The translations under genes were made by a program, and so were the position numbers. From Firmicutes bacterium UBA1422 (GTDB taxonomy: Bacteria; Bacillota; Clostridia; Peptostreptococcales; Anaerovoracaceae), in contig DBPK01000014.1 of assembly GCA_002304835.1 (NCBI GenBank), positions 15,301-43,499 on the forward strand: a stretch of DNA of 28,199 nucleotides, in the 5' to 3' direction. Under the pieces are notes generated by a model that worked only from the letters and a program-made list of their open reading frames with translations, was not told the DNA's origin and searched no databases. Below are positions 6,845-14,710 of the stretch, piece by piece. Within the stretch, counting starts at the first letter, position 1, and every line of letters starts with the position of its first letter.

Positions 6845-9800
6845 ATGAAAACATTGCGCAAAATCTACTGCAGATCATTTCAACTGATTATGTATGCAGG
6901 CTCCTTCGTTTTGCCATGGCGACAGCCGGCTTTGCTGGAAGGAGAAAACTCTTTGCTGGAATTGCCCGACCTGGTTGCCAGCAAGCAATGCAAATCCCTT
7001 CTGGTGGTCACCGATGCACAGTTGCTTTCACTTGGGCTTTTAGAGCCCCTGCTTGCAGGCCTTAGGGAAAAGAAAATCAACTTTACAGTTTACGGCAATG
7101 TTCAACCAAATCCTACCATCGAGAATGTGGAAGAAGCGGTGGCAATGTACCGCCAAAACCACTGCGACAGCTTGTTGGCTTTCGGCGGCGGATCTTCAAT
7201 GGATTGCGCCAAAGCGTGTGGTGCAAGGGTGGTCAAACCAAATAAAAGAGTATCAGAAATGCGGGGACTTTTCAAAGTGCTTCATAAGCTGCCTCCATTT
7301 TTTGCTGTACCCACAACTTCTGGCACCGGTTCTGAAACCACTGTGGCAGCGGTCATCACCGACAGCAAGACCCACCATAAATATCCCATCAACGATATTT
7401 CTCTGATCCCAAGATGGGCGGTGTTGGATCCCACTCTGACGAAGGGATTGCCAAAATCCATTACTGCGACCACCGGACTTGATGTGCTCACCCATGCGGT
7501 AGAGGCTTACATCGGACGGGGCAACACAAAAAAAACACGGCGCTGGGCAGAAGAGGCCACCAGGCTGGTTTTTGAAAACCTTGAGGAGTGCTACAACAAC
7601 GGGGGGAACCTGAAGGCGAGGGCAAATATGCTGAAAGCTTCATACCTTGGGGGCGCCGCCTTCACCCGGGCTTATGTGGGCTACATCCATGCCATCGCCC
7701 ATACTTTAGGAGGAGTTTATGGTGTGCCCCACGGGTTGGCCAATGCCATTATCCTGCCCCAAATGCTGGAACGATACGGCGCCAGTGTATACAAACCCTT
7801 GGCTGATCTGGCGGATGTGGTGGGCATCAAGGGAGACACATTGATGGAAAAAGCGGTGCTGTTCACCGAGGCCATAAAGGGAATGAACCGGCGGATGGGC
7901 ATCCCCAGCACCTTTTCACAGATCAAGGAAGAGGACATCGATTTGATGTCCGCCTATGCGGACAAAGAAGGGAACCCATTGTATCCGGTGCCGCTACTCA
8001 TGGACAAGGACGAACTTGCCGACGTAATTCGGAGCCTGAAGGACAAACCGCGCCATGGCACCACCGATGATTTGGGCACAACCAACCATTACAATGGATA
8101 CACCGGCAAAATCGCTGACATCGACCTGGCCGGTCAAACCATCACCAACTACTGTGTCAGCGACGAGGACCGCAGGAAATTCATCGGCGGCAAAGGATTG
8201 GCCGCCAAAATCCTGTTCGACAATCTGCCGCCACACACAGATCCATATTCCGAAGAAAACATTCTGGCCATCACCACCGGACCCATGAACGGCACCGGGG
8301 CGCCCAGTTCCGCAAGGTTCAACATTTCCACCATTTCCCCTCTCACCGGTTTGTGCGTCAGCAGCAATTCGGGCGGGGACTTTGGTCTGAATATGAAACG
8401 ATGCGGGTATGATGGCATCATCCTTCGAAACAAGAGCAAAACCCCGGTTGTTTTGGAGATTGGACTTGATGGCGGAATTGTCTTTAAGGATGGAGCACCC
8501 TACATGGGAAAACTTACCACGGAAGTAAGCGACATGTTGGGCCAAGCCAATATTGCAATCGGTCCGGCAGGTGAAAACAAAGTCCGATATGCGGCAGTCA
8601 TGAGCGGAGAGAGGGCTTGCGGGCGAGGTGGCGTCGGCGCAATCTTTGGAGACAAAAACGTCAAGGCCATTGCCGCCAATGGCAAAATTACCTCCGGGCA
8701 AATCGAGGGAGGGCAGTCTGCAGCAGGGCCAAGGCCTTTCAAAGTGGAGCCGGCAGAACCCGAAGCCTGGAAAGCGTTCAATAAGAAGTGGATCTCCAAA
8801 ATCCGCAAACACTACTTCACAGGAGGCAAATGCCCGGAACTGGGAACCGCCATGCTTGTGCGACCTATGCAAAAGCACAATATTCTGGCCACCCGGAACT
8901 TTCAGCTGGGGCGCTTTGACGATTATGAGAATTTCAGCGGGGAAACCTTGCGTGATACCCGTCTGCTGAAAAACGGCGGATGCGCCGCATGTCCCATCCA
9001 CTGCGCCCGTATTGTGGAATTGGATGGAAAACGCATCAAAGGGCCGGAGCTGGAAACCATCGGTCTTCTGGGGCCAAACCTCATGAATGGCAACCTGGAT
9101 ACTATTATCCGACTGAACTATTTACTGGACCAATATGGCATGGACACCATGTCAGCCGGCGGCACTCTGGCGTTTGCCATGCACCTTGCTGAATCAGGTG
9201 TGGTGGACCTGGGGGTCCACTTTGGGGAGACAGACAATCTTGCGGAGGTGATCCGTAAGATCGCCTACAGAGAAGGCGTGGGGGACGACCTCGCCGAAGG
9301 CACACGCAGATTGGCTGAAAAATATGGCCAGGGCGAACACGCCATCCATGTAAAAGGCCTGGAGTTGGCGGCATACAACCCTAGAAACGCAGTAGGGCAA
9401 GGCCTCAGCTATGCCACTTCAAACCGGGGCGCCTGCCACCTGAATGGCGGATACTTGGTGCTTTTGGAAGGATTGGGACTTTCCACCAGCGGAAAATCTA
9501 CCGCATCCAAGGCACAGCTTGGAGTCATGTTCCAGCTACTCATGGAAGCGATTTCATCCATGGGGATTTGCCTGTTCACATCCTATGCAGTTTTCCCGTC
9601 GCCCATTTTGAAATACCCGGTGCTGAACAAAATTGCATCCGCAGTGCTTTCAATAAGCGGCCCGATCGTTGGGCTGGTGGTCAAGAACCCCCGAATTTTG
9701 GGAATCAACACAAGCATGGTGCCATACTCCAAAGGGCTGCAGCTGGTTACAGGCATGCCAATGACATTGGGTGGATTTCTTGGCGCTGGCAAAAACTGTT

Positions 9801-9934
9801 ATGACTTGGAGCGTCGCATAAACATTCGACAAGGTCTCACATCGTCCCAGGACACATTACCCCCAACAATTCTTGAAGACGTGCCTCTTTCCGGCATGAT
9901 GAAAAAGTACCACAAGACCATGCGTTGGAACTGA
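6845..9934 (+). CDS. fusion of iron-containing alcohol dehydrogenase and aldehyde:ferredoxin oxidoreductase
   Basis: One uninterrupted 1029-residue frame carries two full-length enzymes. Residues 1-405 are a type III Fe-alcohol dehydrogenase: GGGS 114-117 for NAD(P), metal ligands Asp213, His217, His282 and His296, and catalytic-type His286. Residues 415-1029 are an AOR: N-domain with FIGGKGLAAKIL, GRGGVGAIFGDKNVKAIA and RFNISTISPLTG; [4Fe-4S] ligands Cys713, Cys716, Cys720 (CAACPIHC) and Cys909 (SMGIC); and the late ATSNRGACHLNGG and DTLPP segments. The linker is only about 10-15 residues. Inferred reaction: alcohol to aldehyde with NAD(P), then aldehyde to acid with oxidised ferredoxin, or the reverse. 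Substrate unknown. No signal peptide, so cytoplasmic; it needs tungsten or molybdenum bis-pterin. Ile codons are almost all ATC/ATT, unlike flanking core genes. Confidence 0.95.
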   Translation: MKTLRKIYCRSFQLIMYAGSFVLPWRQPALLEGENSLLELPDLVASKQCKSLLVVTDAQLLSLGLLEPLLAGLREKKINFTVYGNVQPNPTIENVEEAVAMYRQNHCDSLLAFGGGSSMDCAKACGARVVKPNKRVSEMRGLFKVLHKLPPFFAVPTTSGTGSETTVAAVITDSKTHHKYPINDISLIPRWAVLDPTLTKGLPKSITATTGLDVLTHAVEAYIGRGNTKKTRRWAEEATRLVFENLEECYNNGGNLKARANMLKASYLGGAAFTRAYVGYIHAIAHTLGGVYGVPHGLANAIILPQMLERYGASVYKPLADLADVVGIKGDTLMEKAVLFTEAIKGMNRRMGIPSTFSQIKEEDIDLMSAYADKEGNPLYPVPLLMDKDELADVIRSLKDKPRHGTTDDLGTTNHYNGYTGKIADIDLAGQTITNYCVSDEDRRKFIGGKGLAAKILFDNLPPHTDPYSEENILAITTGPMNGTGAPSSARFNISTISPLTGLCVSSNSGGDFGLNMKRCGYDGIILRNKSKTPVVLEIGLDGGIVFKDGAPYMGKLTTEVSDMLGQANIAIGPAGENKVRYAAVMSGERACGRGGVGAIFGDKNVKAIAANGKITSGQIEGGQSAAGPRPFKVEPAEPEAWKAFNKKWISKIRKHYFTGGKCPELGTAMLVRPMQKHNILATRNFQLGRFDDYENFSGETLRDTRLLKNGGCAACPIHCARIVELDGKRIKGPELETIGLLGPNLMNGNLDTIIRLNYLLDQYGMDTMSAGGTLAFAMHLAESGVVDLGVHFGETDNLAEVIRKIAYREGVGDDLAEGTRRLAEKYGQGEHAIHVKGLELAAYNPRNAVGQGLSYATSNRGACHLNGGYLVLLEGLGLSTSGKSTASKAQLGVMFQLLMEAISSMGICLFTSYAVFPSPILKYPVLNKIASAVLSISGPIVGLVVKNPRILGINTSMVPYSKGLQLVTGMPMTLGGFLGAGKNCYDLERRINIRQGLTSSQDTLPPTILEDVPLSGMMKKYHKTMRWN

Positions 9935-9941
9935 TCCCGGG

Positions 9942-10097
9942 ATGAAACTGATCACCCGGATAGCTCACAACACATTTATAAGGAAACAAGAGCCTACCTA
10001 TAAGATCGTAGAAGAAACAGAAGAAACAATTGAAGAGCTTGAACAAGAGCGAAAGAGACAGATAATACCTGTCTCTTTTATTGTTAAAGCAGCGTAA
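9942..10097 (+). CDS. possible 51-residue small protein after the fusion gene
   Basis: An ORF from ATG 9942 to TAA 10095-10097, beginning 8 bp after the fusion-gene stop. The peptide MKLITRIAHNTFIRKQ... is basic at the start, then has a Glu-rich helical segment (about residues 22-38). No clear ribosome binding site is seen, and a terminator hairpin (10054-10078) lies inside the frame, which weakens the call. I do not recognise it. It may be translationally coupled to the fusion gene or be chance. Confidence 0.3.
   Translation: MKLITRIAHNTFIRKQEPTYKIVEETEETIEELEQERKRQIIPVSFIVKAA
10054..10082 (+). terminator. terminator downstream of the fusion gene
   Basis: AAGAGACAG (10054-10062) pairs with CTGTCTCTT (10070-10078) around a 7-base loop and is followed by a T-run (TTTTATT). 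It separates the fusion gene from heliorhodopsin, so the two are probably transcribed separately. Confidence 0.75.
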
Positions 10098-10259
10098 GAG
10101 AACGGAGACTAAAACCAAATTGAGTGTCTATAGAGAGAAAACGGTATGTGCTGTCTAGGGATGTGAGAAAGGCCAGAGCTTTTTGCCATAAACGTTTTAT
10201 TCTTCAGATTTTGGGTATACTTTAGGCATAAAAAACATATTGTATAGGAGGGGAAAATC
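10098..10259 (+). promoter_or_regulatory. heliorhodopsin leader with possible promoter
   Basis: The 160 bp before the heliorhodopsin ATG hold no ORF. TATACT at 10216-10221 is a plausible -10 box, with only a weak -35 (GTTTTA/CGTTTT region) upstream. AGGAGGGG ends 6 bases before the ATG and is a strong ribosome binding site. Confidence 0.45.
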
Positions 10260-11039
10260 ATGGAAATAAAGCTAAAAAAATTAAAAAAGTTCAACTTGAT
10301 AATGGGATTTCTGCATTTGATCCAAGCGATCATAATGTTTGTCTTGGCGAGTAGCGTAATTCAGACTATTGCTGAATTTCAACCATCGATCACTCAGAAC
10401 TATCTTTCTTTTGATATTGCCACTCAAAGCCTGGAACCTGCCAGCAGAGTAATTTTTGATTTGCCTTTTGGCATTTTGGTCGGCTGCTTTTTGCTGGTTT
10501 CAGCAATTGCCCACGGTATAATAGTTTTAAACAGTAAAACCTATTTCAGCGATCTTGAAAAGGGCATCAACAAATTCCGCTGGTTTGAATATGCGATCAG
10601 TTCATCCATTATGATCGTATTGATCAGCACTTTATTTGGTATCTATGACATTGCTTCACTGGTATTGATATTCTTAGTAAACGCCTCAATGAACTTTTTT
10701 GGACTGGTGATGGAACAACTCAATGTAGGGAGAGAAAAGAAAAACGTCAACTGGGGTCCCTTTGTCTGGGGATCTTTTGCCGGCATCGCTCCCTGGATCG
10801 CCATCCTGATCTACATGCTGGGATCGGGGAACTTCAGCATGGTGCCCTGGTTTGTATGGGCGATCGTTGGAACATATTTTGTAGCCTTCAACACATTCCC
10901 CATCAATATGGTGCTGCAGTACAAAGGTATTGGCAAATGGAAAGACTATCTTTATGGTGAAAGAGTTTACATCGTTTTAAGTCTTGTTGCCAAAACAGTT
11001 CTGGCATGGCTCGTATTCTTTGGAGCAATGCAACCATAA
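10260..11039 (+). CDS. heliorhodopsin
   Basis: A 259-residue seven-helix membrane protein of the heliorhodopsin family: retinal-binding, inverted topology compared with type 1 rhodopsins, and unrelated to ion pumping in most studied members. Family marks seen: SLVAKTVLAW with Schiff-base Lys245 in helix 7; RWFEYAISSSIM with Arg107 and counterion Glu110 in helix 3; SAIAHG with His85; GFLHLIQA with His19 in helix 1; NASMNFFGLVME with Asn141; and WGSFAGIAPWIAI in helix 5. The spacing matches HeR 48C12 positions as I recall them (Glu107, Lys241). There is no DTD/NDQ-type pump motif. A strong AGGAGG site precedes the ATG. No retinal-forming oxygenase or carotenoid gene is in the window, and an anaerobe would need retinal from outside. 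Output and partner are unknown; flanking genes are a redox fusion enzyme and a surface lectin. Confidence 0.95.
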   Translation: MEIKLKKLKKFNLIMGFLHLIQAIIMFVLASSVIQTIAEFQPSITQNYLSFDIATQSLEPASRVIFDLPFGILVGCFLLVSAIAHGIIVLNSKTYFSDLEKGINKFRWFEYAISSSIMIVLISTLFGIYDIASLVLIFLVNASMNFFGLVMEQLNVGREKKNVNWGPFVWGSFAGIAPWIAILIYMLGSGNFSMVPWFVWAIVGTYFVAFNTFPINMVLQYKGIGKWKDYLYGERVYIVLSLVAKTVLAWLVFFGAMQP

Positions 11040-11089
11040 ACCAACACCAAAGACATCGTATATAGAACCATGTTAACCACCGTCCGCTG

Positions 11090-11120
11090 CAAAGATTTTT
11101 GATTATTCAAAAATCTTTTG
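11090..11120. terminator. probable terminator after heliorhodopsin
   Basis: A 12-bp A/T-rich stem, AAAGATTTTTGA (11091-11102) with TCAAAAATCTTT (11107-11118), loop TTAT. The T-run that follows is short (T, then GTTG), so termination strength is uncertain. Confidence 0.5.
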
Positions 11121-11201
11121 TTGCTTCTGAAATAGCATAGTTATAGAATAAAGAAGTAATTTGAATTTTTCTCATAAAGATATTCTTTGGAGGATAAAGG
11201 A

Positions 11202-12893
11202 ATGGCCAGGTGGATCGTAAGGAAGTATTGGGTATTTATTATAGTTGTTGCGATGCTCATAGGGATGGTCCCTAAAACGGCTTTGGCTGATCCCATACCA
11301 CCACAGATCGACTTGGGGACCGCCACGCTTACCGCCGGGATTTATAATTACCCTGATGCCGTTGTCAGCGGCGAAGGGATCCGAACCATATTGATCAGTT
11401 TTTCTCAGAATGTAACTTCGGGAGACAGGATAGTTTTGCCGGCATCACCTACAGGCTTCACGGTCTCTGCAAGCTCAAACGATTATGCAAAGCGAATAAA
11501 TCTGGACAGCGGAGTGGCGACAAATGACATACGAGACTATCTGCGTAATTTGGGAGCTGAAATCGAAAGTGCAAATCAAACATTGAGCATTACAGTTACC
11601 ACCGAAAGCATAAACGCCGACACTTTTTATAATAGCGGAACGCAGCATTTTTATCAGTACATACCAAGCACAACAGACAGCTGGACAAGCGCATATAATG
11701 AAGCAAAAAACATGAACTTTATGGGTAGAGACGGATATCTTGCCACTGTAATGAGTATGGAAGAGGATACTTACTTAAATTCTCTTTCAGGCGGCAACAC
11801 AGGATGGCTGGGCGGCACAATACTTAGCAATACCGGCTCAACCGGGACTTCGTTGTACTATGACGGGTTTGATGTGACTTCCATCGTTTCGACCGGCTGG
11901 TACTGGGCTTGCGGGCCGGAAAAAGGGACGACATTTTTCAATACCACAACTTTATCCCCCGGAGCAAATTCAACAAAAGCATCCGAAGCGGATGCTCTGA
12001 ATACGGGCAATTACTATAACTGGGCAAGGGGCACGACTTCCTACGAACCGAATAATCAGACTTACAGTCTGCCGTATACGGAAGGTGACTATGAGACCTG
12101 TCTGACTACTCTGGAGATAGAGGGAAATACCGGAAAGCATGGAACGACTTTTTCCTGGAATGATAAGCATTACACATCTGCCGGCAGCGGAGAATGGGAT
12201 TCCAAGGGATATTTTGTTGAATACGGAAACAGAACAAGGGGTGATGAAGGCAATGCTAGCACAGCTTTTACATCCGACAGAGAGATCCTTTACAAGCCGG
12301 ACAGTACTCCAAGACTCGTCACTGTGAATGGAAGTTATGCAGATCTAAGCGGTGCAGGCAGCTATACTGCCGGAGCACAGGTCAGAATAAATGCGGGAAC
12401 GCGCAGCGGTTATACTTTCACGGGTTGGTCGATAGATAGTGGAAGCCCTGTTCTTCAAAGCACAAGCAGTGCGGAAACCACCTTTACCATGCCACCAAAT
12501 GCCGTGACTTTGACTGCAAATTGGACCGGAGACCAAGAATCACCGAATGTGCCTGATATAACCGGTCTTGCGTCCGCTTATACCCTTTTTATCGGCGGTA
12601 CTGTAACGTTAAAACCGGATCAAGCGGGAGGATCCTGGTCTCTCGACCGTGCATACCTATCAATGACAAAAAATGGAAATCGATACATTTTCACAGCCCA
12701 CAAAAAAGGAAATACCACACTGACTTACAAAGTTGCCGGCGCTTCATGGCCCATATCAATTACTATCAGGGAGAAAACAGTGCCCGGAACCGGAGATGAG
12801 TCAACAACTGCAGGGAATATGAAGGGATTTATAATTCTGGGACTGGCTGTGCTCATGATAGCATGGGTACTGACTGGGCGCAGAAAGGCATAA
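11202..12893 (+). CDS. secreted C-type-lectin / InlB-repeat surface protein with VPGTG anchor
   Basis: A 563-residue extracellular protein. Signal peptide 1-29 (cleavage after ALA). Residues about 30-140 form a beta-rich region I do not recognise. Residues about 148-343 look like a C-type lectin fold, with EPN at 282-284 and WND at 319-321 (calcium/sugar-type motifs) and the closing GYFVEYG. Residues 370-442 form an InlB B-type repeat (GYTFTGWS...TFTMPPNAVTLTANW). Residues 448-522 are an Ig-like segment. The C-terminus is a sortase-type signal: VPGTGD at 527-532, a hydrophobic helix and GRRKA. The ATG at 11202 is chosen over the TTG at 11187 because GGAGG lies 8 bases upstream. No sortase is in view. 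Probable role: adhesion or glycan binding; ligand unknown. Confidence 0.8.
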   Translation: MARWIVRKYWVFIIVVAMLIGMVPKTALADPIPPQIDLGTATLTAGIYNYPDAVVSGEGIRTILISFSQNVTSGDRIVLPASPTGFTVSASSNDYAKRINLDSGVATNDIRDYLRNLGAEIESANQTLSITVTTESINADTFYNSGTQHFYQYIPSTTDSWTSAYNEAKNMNFMGRDGYLATVMSMEEDTYLNSLSGGNTGWLGGTILSNTGSTGTSLYYDGFDVTSIVSTGWYWACGPEKGTTFFNTTTLSPGANSTKASEADALNTGNYYNWARGTTSYEPNNQTYSLPYTEGDYETCLTTLEIEGNTGKHGTTFSWNDKHYTSAGSGEWDSKGYFVEYGNRTRGDEGNASTAFTSDREILYKPDSTPRLVTVNGSYADLSGAGSYTAGAQVRINAGTRSGYTFTGWSIDSGSPVLQSTSSAETTFTMPPNAVTLTANWTGDQESPNVPDITGLASAYTLFIGGTVTLKPDQAGGSWSLDRAYLSMTKNGNRYIFTAHKKGNTTLTYKVAGASWPISITIREKTVPGTGDESTTAGNMKGFIILGLAVLMIAWVLTGRRKA

Positions 12894-12909
12894 AATTATA
12901 AGATAAAAC

Positions 12910-12945
12910 AACCGGATGAAGGCATTGCCTTGTCCGGTTTTTTTA
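12910..12945 (+). terminator. strong rho-independent terminator
   Basis: AACCGGA...TCCGGTT outer stem with an inner AAGGC/GCCTT stem, followed by seven T residues, just after the surface-protein gene. It marks the right end of the accessory block. Confidence 0.9.
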
Positions 12946-12953
12946 TGATGATG

Positions 12954-12982
12954 TTGGCTATCAAGGGCAATAGTGGTAAAAT
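12954..12982 (+). promoter_or_regulatory. promoter of the radical SAM gene
   Basis: TTGGCT (12954-12959), a 17-bp spacer and TAAAAT (12977-12982), about 95 bp before the ATG at 13077. Confidence 0.6.
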
Positions 12983-13076
12983 GAAAAAGTCAAAATGGAT
13001 AACCGGAAAAAATAAGAGGGGTTTTGTCAGAAAAAAGAGGGACATATAAGGGTAAGTGAAAAGGAGCAATCAAACC

Positions 13077-14177
13077 ATGAAAGATATGGTACTGACAAAA
13101 TATATGAACGACTCGGTTAAAGGTCTGATAAAGAACATAATCAAAAACACCTTGAATGACCCCAAGGAGACGGCATTCCTGATGAAATGCAGAAAGCAAA
13201 GTCGCCGGGCGATGAAAATGAGGACGGAGCACGAAAAAAACGGGCGTCATATACCGCCATTTCTCATCGCCAGTATAACCAAAGACTGCAATCTGAATTG
13301 TGCCGGTTGTTATGCCCGTAAAACCGGCCTATGCAGCGATGATCCGTGTCCTGATCTACTGACTGCAAAGGAGTGGGCAGGACTTTTTGATCAGGCAAAT
13401 GCCTGCGGCATACAGTTCATCCTTCTGGCGGGCGGAGAGCCCATGCTCAGAAAAGAGGTAATGGAGCAGGCTGCAGAATTTCCGGATATAGTTTTCCCGA
13501 TATTTACAAACGGGACTTTGATCGATGATGGATATATAGGCTTTTTTGATGATCACCGCAATATGGTACCGGTTTTGAGCATGGAAGGCGGCGAAGAAAC
13601 CACGGATCTGCGCAGAGGCAAAGGAACCTATCAAATATTGGATGACAAGATGAAACTTCTTGATCGAAACAGGATCCTTTACGGCACTTCCATAACAGTG
13701 ACCCGTGAAAACCTTGATGAAGTTACCGGGAGTGATTTTATTGGGAAACTGGAGGGAAATGGCTGCAGGATCGTATTCTATATCGAATATGTCCCCATAG
13801 ATCCGGCAACAAGAGAAATAGCCATATCCGATAATGAGAGAGAGCTGCTTACGGACCATCTGTTGAGACTCAAGGAAGAACACCCGTCTGTTTTCTTTAT
13901 CGCTTTTCCCGGGGATGAAAAGGCTCTTGGCGGCTGTCTGGCTGCCGGCAGGGGATTTTTCCATATCAGTCCCACAGGCAATGCGGAAGCCTGTCCCTTT
14001 GCACCCTATTCGGATATGGATCTTCGCCATAATACTTTGCTTGAAGTCCTGCAGTCTGAATTTTTCCGTAAGCTGCAGACAGAAGACTTGGTTGGTGCTG
14101 AGCATATGGGGGGATGCACATTGTTTGAAGAACGGGATAATGTGCAGAAGATATTGAAAGAGATAACGTCCTGTTGA
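13077..14177 (+). CDS. radical SAM protein with SPASM-like C-terminus
   Basis: A 366-residue cytoplasmic radical S-adenosylmethionine enzyme. Cys71, Cys75 and Cys78 (CNLNCAGCY) bind the SAM [4Fe-4S] cluster, and GGEP at 119-122 is the usual SAM-binding strand. The C-terminal part has Cys residues in GGCLAAGRGFFHISPTGNAEACPFAP and GGCTLFEE, resembling a shortened SPASM/Twitch auxiliary-cluster region. The ATG at 13077 follows AAGGAG; the upstream in-frame GTG (13056) would add seven residues and overlaps that site. It is a single-gene unit with its own promoter, and no small precursor peptide gene is seen beside it, so peptide modification is only one option. Substrate unknown. Confidence 0.85.
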   Translation: MKDMVLTKYMNDSVKGLIKNIIKNTLNDPKETAFLMKCRKQSRRAMKMRTEHEKNGRHIPPFLIASITKDCNLNCAGCYARKTGLCSDDPCPDLLTAKEWAGLFDQANACGIQFILLAGGEPMLRKEVMEQAAEFPDIVFPIFTNGTLIDDGYIGFFDDHRNMVPVLSMEGGEETTDLRRGKGTYQILDDKMKLLDRNRILYGTSITVTRENLDEVTGSDFIGKLEGNGCRIVFYIEYVPIDPATREIAISDNERELLTDHLLRLKEEHPSVFFIAFPGDEKALGGCLAAGRGFFHISPTGNAEACPFAPYSDMDLRHNTLLEVLQSEFFRKLQTEDLVGAEHMGGCTLFEERDNVQKILKEITSC

Positions 14178-14277
14178 TCCATTTGCCCCATGCATTGACC
14201 CATATAAACCGTTCAATTTTCCTATAAAGGCGTGTCACATGAAAATCTGCGCCCGTATCAGTAATTTTCTTATTTTA

Positions 14278-14306
14278 TTGAAAAAAAACACTAAAAACAT
14301 TATAAT
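14278..14306 (+). promoter_or_regulatory. promoter of the five-gene operon 14349-19776
   Basis: TTGAAA (14278-14283), a 17-bp spacer and a perfect TATAAT (14301-14306), 42 bp before the first ATG. Genes downstream are tightly packed or overlapping with no further terminator seen. Confidence 0.8.
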
Positions 14307-14348
14307 AAAGGAACGAAGTTTATGCCGCAGAACGGAGGAGAAAACGCT

Positions 14349-14702
14349 ATGGATTTAAAAGAAGTTATGGATCAGAAAAATTTCGTTATTGTTGGCGATA
14401 CTCTCAATGAAGAAAAGTACGCAAGTAAAATAAAAAGAAAAATGATAAAAAACGGTTACGGAGTAAGTGCCGTAGGAAAGGAACTTGAGTCCATCAATGA
14501 TGTGGAAGGCGATATCGATGTTATAGATCTCTGCATCAATCCCGCCAAAGGTCTTAAACTGATAAAAGAATGCAAAAAAGATTTCAAGACCGTTGTTATA
14601 CAACCCGGAGCAGAAAGCCCCGAATTGACAAGCTATCTGAAAGAAAACGATATTGAGTATCTTGAAGGATGCCTTCTTGTTGGTTTGAAGCTGTACAAAT
14701 AA
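14349..14702 (+). CDS. CoA-binding domain protein (YccU-like)
   Basis: A 117-residue Rossmann-like protein of the CoA_binding type, as in YccU and the N-domain of succinyl-CoA synthetase alpha. It has FVIVGDTLNEEKYASKIKRKM near the N-terminus, then VIDLCINPAKG, VVIQPGAESPEL and a terminal LEGCLLVGL. Real substrate and partner are unknown; such proteins are thought to bind CoA or a nucleotide. The ATG at 14349 follows GGAGGAG; an earlier in-frame ATG (14322) lacks such a site. It is the first gene of the operon, and its stop codon overlaps the ribosome binding site of the next gene. Confidence 0.82.
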   Translation: MDLKEVMDQKNFVIVGDTLNEEKYASKIKRKMIKNGYGVSAVGKELESINDVEGDIDVIDLCINPAKGLKLIKECKKDFKTVVIQPGAESPELTSYLKENDIEYLEGCLLVGLKLYK

Positions 14703-14710
14703 GGAGATTT

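Noticed and set aside
7994..9001. Long minus-strand ORF (335 codons) opposite the AOR domain
   Set aside because: It is the shadow of a strongly coding plus frame with many conserved motifs; the antisense peptide has no recognisable domain or ribosome binding site.
10260..11039. Light-driven proton or ion pump
   Set aside because: The helix 3 motif is the heliorhodopsin type (RWFEY), not DTD/NDQ/NTQ, and overall similarity is to heliorhodopsin.
11202..12893. Target of a diversity-generating retroelement (C-type lectin folds are typical targets)
   Set aside because: The lectin domain is not C-terminal and no reverse transcriptase or template repeat is seen in the window.
6572..12945. Active mobile element or prophage
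   Set aside because: No integrase, transposase, phage structural gene, terminal inverted repeat or repeated tRNA end was found inside the window.
13356..14216. Minus-strand ORF of 286 codons opposite the radical SAM gene
   Set aside because: Shadow of the radical SAM frame, no start signal and no family resemblance.
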